A DNA stretch of 64,000 nt from Anoxynatronum buryatiense (GTDB lineage Bacteria > Bacillota > Clostridia > Peptostreptococcales > Tindalliaceae). The stretch covers positions 124,001 through 188,000 of the forward strand of contig NZ_FXUF01000006.1 in the NCBI RefSeq assembly GCF_900182905.1. The letters are read 5' to 3'. Shown here one piece after another: positions 26,811 to 34,435 of this stretch; the stretch's first letter is position 1, and each line of letters starts with the position of its first letter. The notes beneath the pieces are model-generated. The model saw only the letters and a program-made list of their open reading frames with translations. It was not told the DNA's origin and did not search any database. A program made the position numbers and the translations under genes.

Positions 26811-27809
26811 ATGAGAAAAACACTTATTATTGCGGAAGCTGGTGTGAACCATAATGGTAGTTTAGAGTTAGCGAAAAAATTAGTAAATGCAGCTAAAGAT
26901 GCAGGTGCTGATTGCGTAAAGTTTCAGACCTTTATCTCAGAAAATATTGTATCAAAGAATGCAGTAAAAGCTGAATATCAAAAGAAGCAAACAGAAGCTG
27001 AAGAATCACAACACGATATGCTTAAAAAGCTCGAACTTTCTTTCGATGAATTCGTGCAACTGAATGAGTATTGCAAAAATATACATATAGAATTTATGTC
27101 CACTGCTTTTGATTTTGATAGCATTGATTTTTTAGATAGTTTAGAGATGGGTAGTTGGAAAATTCCATCGGGAGATATCACAAATTTACCTTATCTGATG
27201 AAGATTGCTAAATTTAAAAAGCCTGTCATCCTTTCTACAGGGATGAGTACGATGGATGATATAAGAAGTGCAGTTAATGTTTTAAGAGATAATGGCGCAG
27301 GAGAACTGACTGTTCTTCACTGCACAACAGAGTATCCAACACCATTTAAAGATGTGAATTTGAAAGCAATGCTTACGATAGAAAATGAATTTGGTGTACA
27401 AATTGGCTATTCTGATCATACCAAAGGTATAGAGGTTCCTATTGCAGCAGTTGCGTTAGGCGCTAAAGTCATTGAAAAACATTTTACGCTCGATAGAAAT
27501 ATGGAAGGACCTGATCACAAAGCTAGTCTAGAACCTGATGAACTGAAGGTTATGGTTGATTCCATAAGACACATTGAATTAGCTCTAGGTGATGGGATGA
27601 AACAGCCAGTTGAATCAGAGAAAAAAAATATGGCGGTTGCACGTAAGAGTATTACTGCAAAGCAAGACATAAAAGCAGGAGAGGTTTTCACTGAAGATAA
27701 CCTTACGGTAAAAAGACCTGGCAATGGAATAAGTCCTATGAAATGGTTTGATGTTATAGGGCGAGTTGCTTCAAGAGATTTCGAAGAAGATGAGCTGATA
27801 GAATTATGA
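26811..27809 (+). CDS. neuB: Nonulosonic acid (sialic/legionaminic) synthase
   Basis: A 332-aa NeuB-family synthase that condenses phosphoenolpyruvate with the 6-carbon sugar to form the 9-carbon acid. Seen: 'IIAEAGVNHNGSLELAKKL', 'GADCVKFQTF', 'WKIPSGDITNLPYL', 'VILSTGMSTM', 'LHCTTEYPTP' and 'IGYSDHTKGIEVPIAAVALGA'. The C-terminal SAF antifreeze-like domain starts near residue 285 ('ARKSITAKQDIKAG'). A TTG at 26730 is open upstream, but ATG 26811 after AATAGGAG is the natural start. It overlaps neuC by four bases. Confidence 0.92.
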   Translation: MRKTLIIAEAGVNHNGSLELAKKLVNAAKDAGADCVKFQTFISENIVSKNAVKAEYQKKQTEAEESQHDMLKKLELSFDEFVQLNEYCKNIHIEFMSTAFDFDSIDFLDSLEMGSWKIPSGDITNLPYLMKIAKFKKPVILSTGMSTMDDIRSAVNVLRDNGAGELTVLHCTTEYPTPFKDVNLKAMLTIENEFGVQIGYSDHTKGIEVPIAAVALGAKVIEKHFTLDRNMEGPDHKASLEPDELKVMVDSIRHIELALGDGMKQPVESEKKNMAVARKSITAKQDIKAGEVFTEDNLTVKRPGNGISPMKWFDVIGRVASRDFEEDELIEL

Positions 27810-28975
27810 AGAAAATAGTTAGTATACTAACAGCAACAAGAGCGGAATATGGTTTGTTAAAACCGATTATTGCCAAATTAAATTCAGTTAAAGAGTTTGA
27901 TGTTAGAATTGTAGCAACAGGCGCACATCTATCGCCAGAGTTTGGTTTAACATATCAGGAAATTGAAAATGATGGTTTTAAGATTGACAAGAAGATAGAA
28001 ATCCTATTAAGCTCAGATACACCATCCTCAATTTCTAAATCAATGGGACTTGCGATGATTAGCTTTGCAGATTATTTTAAGGAGCTTAATCCGGATTTGT
28101 TGATTGTCCTGGGTGATCGTTATGAAACGCTAGCAGTAGCAACTGTGGCTATGAATCAGAGAATTCCAATCACTCATCTCTATGGCGGAGAAACTACAGA
28201 AGGAGCCATAGATGAATCTGTTCGTCATGCAATTACTAAATTAAGCTACCTTCATTTTACTAGCACTGAGGAATATCGCAAAAGAGTGATTCAATTAGGT
28301 GAACATCCGGATCGTGTATATAATGTCGGAGCGATAGGTATTGAAAATATACTAAATGAAAAGCTGTTATCAAAAGAAGAACTAGAAGAAGATCTTAAAA
28401 TGGAATTATCGAGACCATATGCGATGGTTACATTCCATCCAGTAACACTTGAAAACAACAGCGCTAAGAAGCAGATTGAATCTCTTCTTGAAGCCTGCAA
28501 AAAATACAAAGACATCACTTTCATTTTCACTAAGGCAAATGCGGATACGGAAGGGCGAATCATTAATCAATTTATTGATAATTACTCAAAAGAAAATGCT
28601 AATATTGCAACGTTTACTTCGCTTGGCACGAGGCGATATTTAAGTGCACTTAAGTACTGTTCAATGGTTATCGGAAATTCATCAAGCGGGATATTAGAGG
28701 CTCCAAGTTTTGGTATTCCGACAATTAACATAGGAGACCGACAAAAAGGAAGGCTGCAATCAAATAGCATCATAAATTGTGAACCATCGGAGGAAAGAAT
28801 AAAAGAAGCAATCGTGCAAGTGATGACAAAATCTTTTGTTGAAAAAGCAAAAAAAACGGTGAATCCTCACGGAACCGGCAATACTTCTGATAGAATAGTT
28901 GAGGTTGTTAAAGAATATGTATTTGATGGGAAGATTAACCTTAAAAAGAAGTTTTACGACTGTGAGGTGAAGTAG
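27806..28975 (+). CDS. neuC: UDP/GDP-sugar hydrolysing 2-epimerase
   Basis: A 389-aa NeuC/LegG-type enzyme that removes the nucleotide from the N-acetylated sugar and inverts C2, giving the substrate for NeuB. Seen: 'LTATRAEYGLLKPII', 'VLGDRYETLAVA', 'HLYGGETTEGAIDESVRHA', 'VTFHPVTLENN' and 'IGNSSSGILEAPSFGIP'. The ATG lies in the stop of neuB (ATGA overlap), so the two are coupled. The next gene starts at the stop codon. Confidence 0.92.
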   Translation: MKKIVSILTATRAEYGLLKPIIAKLNSVKEFDVRIVATGAHLSPEFGLTYQEIENDGFKIDKKIEILLSSDTPSSISKSMGLAMISFADYFKELNPDLLIVLGDRYETLAVATVAMNQRIPITHLYGGETTEGAIDESVRHAITKLSYLHFTSTEEYRKRVIQLGEHPDRVYNVGAIGIENILNEKLLSKEELEEDLKMELSRPYAMVTFHPVTLENNSAKKQIESLLEACKKYKDITFIFTKANADTEGRIINQFIDNYSKENANIATFTSLGTRRYLSALKYCSMVIGNSSSGILEAPSFGIPTINIGDRQKGRLQSNSIINCEPSEERIKEAIVQVMTKSFVEKAKKTVNPHGTGNTSDRIVEVVKEYVFDGKINLKKKFYDCEVK

Positions 28976-29953
28976 ATGAATATTGCCGTAATTGGACTCG
29001 GCTCAATGGGAAGAAGAAGAATTCGTTTAATTCAGCAATATAACAACTCTTTTAAAATCATTGGAATCGATTTAAATAAAGAGAGAAGGGATATTTCTGA
29101 AGCTGAATTTGGAATAGACACAAAAGATAGCTTAGAAGAGGTTATTAAATACTATGATCTTAACTGTGCGATCATCTGCACTTCTCCATTATCTCATAAT
29201 AAACTAACTCAGATAAGCTTAGAGAATAATCTACATGTTTTTACAGAGTTAAACTTGGTAACCGAAGGATATGATGAGAACGTTCAATTAGCAGAAGCAA
29301 AAAAGAAAGTTCTATTTTTATCATCGACGTTCTTATATAGAGCAGAGATAAAAGAAATTAATAGGTTAGTAAAAGAACAAGATAACAAACTAAACTATAC
29401 TTACCACATTGGGCAATATTTACCAGACTGGCACCCGTGGGAGAATTATAAGGATTTTTTTGTTGGCGACAAGAGAACGAATGGATGCAGAGAAATTTTT
29501 GCAATCGAATTACCATGGCTTATCGAAGTATTCGGGAACGTGAAGGATATTATTGTGAGAAAAAGCAAGATCAGTTCATTAAATATTGATTACGATGATA
29601 ACTATATAGTTATTTTTGAACATGAATCAGGTCACAAAGGCGTAGTTGCCGTTGATATTGTGTCAAGGAAAGCAGTAAGAAACCTGGAAGTTTTCGGAGA
29701 AAACATATATTTGTCTTGGGACGGATCCGCTAATGGACTTAAAATGATGGACATAAAGAATAAGAAAGAAGAGAATATTCATTTATACGAAAAGGTGGAT
29801 CAACTGGGCCAATATAGTCAATTTGTAGTTGAAAATGCTTACTATGATGAAATTAAGTCTTTTTTTGACGTGATAGCGAAAGCTATTGAACCTATCTATA
29901 ATTTTGAAAAAGATAAAAAAATTCTCGAGCTGATTGATAGAATTGAGGCTTAG
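28976..29953 (+). CDS. Gfo/Idh/MocA oxidoreductase, first of two paralogues
   Basis: A 325-aa NAD(P)-dependent oxidoreductase. The N-terminal Rossmann part has 'IAVIGLGSMGRRRIRLI' and 'ICTSPLSHNK'. The second domain holds 'QYLPDWHPWENYKDFF'. The glycine-rich motif is complete, but the usual EKP motif reads TEL here ('VFTELNLVT'), where the lysine would normally act in catalysis. It begins directly at the neuC stop. It may reduce or oxidise a nonulosonate precursor; substrate unknown. Confidence 0.75.
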   Translation: MNIAVIGLGSMGRRRIRLIQQYNNSFKIIGIDLNKERRDISEAEFGIDTKDSLEEVIKYYDLNCAIICTSPLSHNKLTQISLENNLHVFTELNLVTEGYDENVQLAEAKKKVLFLSSTFLYRAEIKEINRLVKEQDNKLNYTYHIGQYLPDWHPWENYKDFFVGDKRTNGCREIFAIELPWLIEVFGNVKDIIVRKSKISSLNIDYDDNYIVIFEHESGHKGVVAVDIVSRKAVRNLEVFGENIYLSWDGSANGLKMMDIKNKKEENIHLYEKVDQLGQYSQFVVENAYYDEIKSFFDVIAKAIEPIYNFEKDKKILELIDRIEA

Positions 29954-29955
29954 TT

Positions 29956-30906
29956 ATGCAAAAAAAATACAAAATTGCAATGATTGGCTTAGGTGCAATA
30001 GGAAAAAGACATCTTCTAAATATTGACAAAGTGCTTCAAAGAAGAGGGATTGAATATACGGTTGATTTGATTAGAAGAAAAAGTAGTTGTGCTTTGGATA
30101 AGTCTTTACATAAAATTGTTTCTACTGTCTATACAGAACATGAAAATGTTCCGGATGATTACGATGTCATATTTATCACCAATCCAACGTATCTACACTA
30201 TGATACGATCAGAAAGTTTAGTTGCAAATCAAAGAATATGTTTATTGAGAAGCCCGTTTTTGATGAGGTTGCTGTAGATATAGCGAAACTATCTTTAGAT
30301 GAAGATGGTGTTTACTATGTAGCTTGTCCGTTAAGATACACTGATGTTATTCAATATGTAAAAAATGAGATCGACTTAGATTGTGTATATAGTGCGAGAG
30401 CAATCTGTTCAAGTTATTTGCCAGATTGGAGGCCGGGGACAGATTATCGAAAAACGTATAGTGCGCATTTGGACCAGGGTGGCGGTGTTTCAATTGACCT
30501 TATACATGAGTGGGACTATATAATGTATTTATTTGGAAAGCCTAAGCAGGTTATGAATTATCGCGGTAAATTTTCGCGATTAGAAATAAACAGTGATGAT
30601 TTGTCGGTATATATTGCTGAATATGAGAATAGGCTAGCAGAAGTACATATAGATTACTTTGGGAGAAAGCTAATAAGAGAACTACAACTATTTACAGCAG
30701 ATGAGACTATAGTAGCTGACATTGCAAATAGTGAAATAAGATTTTTAAAGGAGAACAACGCAATTCAATTCAAGGAGGATAGAAACTCTTATCAACTCAA
30801 AGAAATAGAAAACTTCTTTGATATCTTAGAAGGAAAAAATAATAATGAAAATGACATTACTATAGCGCTGGACACGCTGAAAATTGCGAAGGAAGGAGAA
30901 GCATAA
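29956..30906 (+). CDS. Gfo/Idh/MocA oxidoreductase, second of two paralogues
   Basis: A 316-aa oxidoreductase related to its upstream neighbour. The cofactor site is 'IAMIGLGAIGKRHLLNI', and unlike the neighbour it keeps the EKP catalytic motif ('NMFIEKPVFDE'). The second domain has 'SYLPDWRPGTDYRKTYS', which aligns with the neighbour's 'YLPDW.P..DY', followed by 'GGGVSIDLIHEWDYI' with His-Glu. It starts two bases after the first copy and overlaps the cytidylyltransferase by one base. Perhaps the pair acts as a heteromer with one active subunit. Confidence 0.78.
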   Translation: MQKKYKIAMIGLGAIGKRHLLNIDKVLQRRGIEYTVDLIRRKSSCALDKSLHKIVSTVYTEHENVPDDYDVIFITNPTYLHYDTIRKFSCKSKNMFIEKPVFDEVAVDIAKLSLDEDGVYYVACPLRYTDVIQYVKNEIDLDCVYSARAICSSYLPDWRPGTDYRKTYSAHLDQGGGVSIDLIHEWDYIMYLFGKPKQVMNYRGKFSRLEINSDDLSVYIAEYENRLAEVHIDYFGRKLIRELQLFTADETIVADIANSEIRFLKENNAIQFKEDRNSYQLKEIENFFDILEGKNNNENDITIALDTLKIAKEGEA

Positions 30907-31667
30907 TGAAGATATTATTTACAATATGCGGCAGAGCAGGTTCGAAAGGAATAAAGAATAAGAACCTGAAAGATTTTTTAGGGTTACCATTGCCGTTTTA
31001 TACAGTGTCAATAATAGATTTGTTTATGAAGAACAATGAGCAATACGAGTGCGATATTGTTTTAAATACCGATAGTAATGATTTGATTGATTTATTTAGA
31101 AATAGATTGATGATACCAATCGAAGTAGTAGAAAGAGAACCCGAACTAAGTGAAGATAATACGCCAAAGGCTCATGTTGTCCAAAACAGTTACGCAGCTA
31201 TAAAAGAACGATTAAAAAAAGATTATGAATTAGTTGTGGACTTGGATATTACATCTCCGTTAAGAACGCTGAGCGATCTTGAAGCGCTGGTAGATAAAAA
31301 AATTAAAACAAATGCTGATGTTGTTTTCTCTATTACAGACTCGCGAAGGAACCCATATTTTAATATGGTAATGAAAACCAAAGAGGGATATGATCGCGTT
31401 ATTAAATCTAACTTTAATGCAAGACAAGAAGCACCAGAAATGTACGATATGAATGCTTCAATGTATGCATATTCTCCGGATTTTCTTATTAGCGGCAAAG
31501 GAATTTTTGAAGGGAAGTGTGATGCCATTAAAATGATGGACACAGCAGTGCTTGACATTGACCATGAAATTGATTTTGAGTTGATGGAAGTTATTGCAGC
31601 ACATTTGTTTGATAAGAACCAAAGTATGAATTTGATTAAATTGAACATAAGTACAATAACAGTTTAA
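30906..31667 (+). CDS. neuA: CMP-nonulosonate synthetase (cytidylyltransferase)
   Basis: A 253-aa NeuA/LegF-type enzyme that activates the 9-carbon acid with CTP. Seen: the nucleotide-binding 'CGRAGSKGIKNKNLKDFLG', 'LNTDSNDLIDLF', 'DLDITSPLRTLSDLEAL' and 'DMNASMYAYSPDFL', ending with the metal-site 'VLDIDHEIDFELME'. The ATG overlaps the preceding TAA by one base. It is the last gene of the island; no terminator is visible before the convergent protease gene 40 bases on. Confidence 0.9.
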   Translation: MKILFTICGRAGSKGIKNKNLKDFLGLPLPFYTVSIIDLFMKNNEQYECDIVLNTDSNDLIDLFRNRLMIPIEVVEREPELSEDNTPKAHVVQNSYAAIKERLKKDYELVVDLDITSPLRTLSDLEALVDKKIKTNADVVFSITDSRRNPYFNMVMKTKEGYDRVIKSNFNARQEAPEMYDMNASMYAYSPDFLISGKGIFEGKCDAIKMMDTAVLDIDHEIDFELMEVIAAHLFDKNQSMNLIKLNISTITV

Positions 31668-31707
31668 TTGAAGTTTTACATTTTGACATTGGCGTATATA
31701 ATGAACC

Positions 31708-34128
31708 TTAGTTCTGTGCGGAAGAAACCTCAAAAGAAAGGCCGCGCTGCATGTCCCATGAACTGCTGGAAAAAGCGTCTTTGGCATGGACAACCAGGGT
31801 ATAAAAGCCTGGAACAGTGGGAGTCCAATTATAAAAGTTCTGAGACCCATAAGACTGAACTAAAACCCATGAACCAGTATCCTGGTTGTGAACATAGAAT
31901 CTGTAAAGCGGGTTTGAACTACCGCTTGATTGAGCGGTAAGAGCGATGGTTTGACCAAGAGACTGAGGACTTGGCAAATCACTGCTGAAGGACAGACTGG
32001 TCACCTTCTGTGCGGAAGAAACCTCAAAAGAAAGGCCGCGCTGCATGTCCCATGAACTGCTGGAAAAAGCGTCTTTGGCATGGACAACCAGGGTATAAAA
32101 GCCTGGAACAGTGGGAGTCCAATTATAAAAGTTCTGAGACCCATAAGACTGAACTAAAACCCATGAACCAGTATCCTGGTTGTGAACATAGAATCTGTAA
32201 AGCGGGTTTGAACTACCGCTTGATTGAGCGGTAAGAGCGATGGTTTGACCAAGAGACTGAGGACTTGGCAAATCACTGCTGAAGGACAGACTGGTCACTT
32301 GGGTTGGACTAGAGTTCTCAATTAAGGAATCAACTGAAGCTACAAAATTCACCAAGCCCCAGCCATACTCATTGTCTTTCCCTGCAGGGCCCAAATCAGT
32401 GGCTGTGGTTGTCAGGATGTTTTTGATTCCAGCCGGTGTTACAGAAGGATCCAGCCCTTTCAGCACTGCTGCCATGCCTGAAACAATGGGAGCGGAAAAG
32501 GAAGTGCCATTGGCAGTAGGGGTGCTGGTGGTGGTATAGGTGCTTCCAATGTCGGTGGTAACCATGCCGACGCCTGGGGCAACTAAATCAACGGTGCTGT
32601 TATAATTAGAAAAAGAAGCCCTGGTGTTGGCAGCATCATTGGAAGTGGCACCAACGTTAATGGCATTGGCATAGGCGGCTGGATAAACCAGGCTGGTGCT
32701 GTAAAAGTTTCCGGCAGCAGCGATTACGGTAACACCTGCAGCCACAGCATTGTTAATGGCGGTTTCTTCGGCAATAATCGCACCACCAGTGTTTCGACCC
32801 AAGCTCAGGTTGATGACATGAGCCCCTTGCTGAACGGCATAATCGATTGCCGCAATCATATGGACATTGGAGCCGTTGCCTGCATCATCCAACACTTTAA
32901 GAGGCAAAATGGAGACGGGCCAGGTATAGGCGACACCAGCCATGCCGGTGCTGTTGTTGGTGGAAGCGGCGATAATACCGGAAACCCGGGTGCCATGGCC
33001 ATGGCCGTCGGCGGGGTTAGAGGTGCTGTTAGTATAGTTGAAACCACCGGCAGCAATGCGACCGGTCAAATCGGGATGATTGGCTTGAACTCCGGTATCA
33101 AGAACAGCCACCTTCACAGGCGATAATGTGCGGCCGGAGGTGACAATGGTGGTCCAGGCTTCAGACGCTTTGACGCGTGGCAGGTACCACTGGGTTGCAT
33201 ATAACGGGTCGTTAACAGCCATAAGAGAAATCGGTTGGTTCTCTTCCACGGCAATGACATTGGGATTTAGTGCAAGGTCATCCATGAGGGTTTCACGGTC
33301 TTCGGAAGACTGTGGAATCACCAGGTCTGTATGGGATGAGATTTGCTGCAGACGTTCAATTTTATCAATGGCTTGGGCAGACATGAGACGCATTTGCCCC
33401 TGGGGACGGTCGTAGGTGACCAAAAGCCATTCGCTTTTGTCAGTGGAGGGCGGTCCCCGTGCTTCTTGCATGCGAAGCAACCCTTGAGCCGCGGGACCAT
33501 AAGGCTCCACCGGTATTTCCACCCAATCAGTCAGGTCTTTCAGTTCCACACCTTCCTCTGGAAGCCCGTCAACCTCTTCAAACCCATCTTTTTCTTCATC
33601 AGCTTCCGGGCTAACAGGCTCATCCTCACCAGAGGCCATTTCTTCTTCAACGTCTTCGGGCGCTGATGTTTCAGGCTGCTCATCTGGCATATCCATCGGT
33701 AATTCTTCAAGCATACCCGTTTCTGGGGTTTCGGGATCTGTACCTTCAACATCGTCTTCAACCTCACTGTCAGGAATGAAGCCATCCCATATCACCACAG
33801 CACCCAAACCACGAAGTGCTGTAGCCAAGGCATGGGTTTCTTCATTGGCTTGCAGCTGGTTTTTCTGTAGCAAAAAATCCAAGTCCAGCAACAGGTCTGG
33901 AAAGCTTTCCTCTTTTTCAAGCAATGTTTTCATCCATTGATTGAAATCATCAATGGTGGCAAATGCTGAAGCCTCAAAGGGTTCCAGCGGTTCATCCAAA
34001 GTAGTGGAAGTCGTGGCTGTATCCAAAGCATAGGCAATGGGGAGGGTGTTTACCCAAAAGGAATTGAAAAGCAAGAGAAAAGAAAGGAGTGCAGGAATCA
34101 GTTTATTTCGGTGAAGCATCATTTTCAT
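31708..34128 (-). CDS. Secreted subtilisin-like (S8) serine protease with duplicated C-terminal domain
   Basis: An 806-aa exported protease. A signal peptide covers about 1-35. An acidic Pro/Glu/Asp stretch lies at 120-195 and an I9-like propeptide at about 225-300. The catalytic triad is Asp344 ('VAVLDTGVQANHPDL'), His378 ('GHGHGTRVSG') and Ser543 ('NGTSFSAPIVSG'); Asn474 in 'AAGN' forms the oxyanion hole. Two identical 98-residue beta domains (611-708 and 709-806, 'VTSLSFSSDLPSPQSLGQ' start, 'NWTPTVPGFYTLVV' core) end the protein; they resemble Y_Y_Y-type modules of clostridial surface proteins. GGAGGG precedes the ATG. It is convergent with the nonulosonate operon and its codon and base use match the more G/C-rich flanks. 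Confidence 0.92.
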   Translation of the reverse strand: MKMMLHRNKLIPALLSFLLLFNSFWVNTLPIAYALDTATTSTTLDEPLEPFEASAFATIDDFNQWMKTLLEKEESFPDLLLDLDFLLQKNQLQANEETHALATALRGLGAVVIWDGFIPDSEVEDDVEGTDPETPETGMLEELPMDMPDEQPETSAPEDVEEEMASGEDEPVSPEADEEKDGFEEVDGLPEEGVELKDLTDWVEIPVEPYGPAAQGLLRMQEARGPPSTDKSEWLLVTYDRPQGQMRLMSAQAIDKIERLQQISSHTDLVIPQSSEDRETLMDDLALNPNVIAVEENQPISLMAVNDPLYATQWYLPRVKASEAWTTIVTSGRTLSPVKVAVLDTGVQANHPDLTGRIAAGGFNYTNSTSNPADGHGHGTRVSGIIAASTNNSTGMAGVAYTWPVSILPLKVLDDAGNGSNVHMIAAIDYAVQQGAHVINLSLGRNTGGAIIAEETAINNAVAAGVTVIAAAGNFYSTSLVYPAAYANAINVGATSNDAANTRASFSNYNSTVDLVAPGVGMVTTDIGSTYTTTSTPTANGTSFSAPIVSGMAAVLKGLDPSVTPAGIKNILTTTATDLGPAGKDNEYGWGLVNFVASVDSLIENSSPTQVTSLSFSSDLPSPQSLGQTIALTAQSSGSSNPLYRFYVHNQDTGSWVLVQSYGSQNFYNWTPTVPGFYTLVVHAKDAFSSSSWDMQRGLSFEVSSAQKVTSLSFSSDLPSPQSLGQTIALTAQSSGSSNPLYRFYVHNQDTGSWVLVQSYGSQNFYNWTPTVPGFYTLVVHAKDAFSSSSWDMQRGLSFEVSSAQN
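31712..32299. repeat. Tandem duplication, 2 x 294 bp, apparently exact
   Basis: Bases 31712-32005 and 32006-32299 read the same by eye over their whole length, including third codon positions. Each unit codes for one 98-residue domain at the protease C-terminus. Exact identity points to a very recent duplication or to gene conversion. Confidence 0.93.
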
Positions 34129-34335
34129 AGTGAACCCTCCATGGCAATATTATGTTAACCATCCTATAATACATATCGGCAACACACAATGATGGTTAAG
34201 ATGGTTAAGGCGGTTTGCGGACAAATAATGACCTTCTTTATTATACACCGAAGAAGATAGACAATAAAGATAAATATGTCTGCTTAATCCAAATAATATC
34301 AGTTGTGATCGACTGAAACAACTGGCAGGGCTGAC

Positions 34336-34364
34336 TGGCAGTTTGTCCCATTTTTTGGTATAGT
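34336..34364 (+). promoter_or_regulatory. Putative extended -10 promoter for the 4,6-dehydratase gene
   Basis: TATAGT at 34359-34364 with the extended TGG before it; a weak -35 (TGGCAG) lies 17 bases upstream. This is the only clear signal in the 34141-34435 gap between two divergent genes, which otherwise shows no ORF or stable hairpin. Confidence 0.4.
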
Positions 34365-34435
34365 GTTAGGGGAATAGAGAAGCTTCGGGAAAGCTGCTGA
34401 AAGACGCAGCAACAACTGACGGGAGTGAGAGGCTG

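Noticed and set aside
31675-31705. A TATAAT box with TTGACA nearby just after neuA
   Set aside because: The TTGACA lies only a few bases from the TATAAT; at 17 bases the -35 is poor, and it would only drive antisense into the protease gene.
32010-32234. Two identical + strand ORFs (also 31668-31940)
   Set aside because: They are the antisense side of the duplicated protease domain; the identity comes from the 294-bp repeat.
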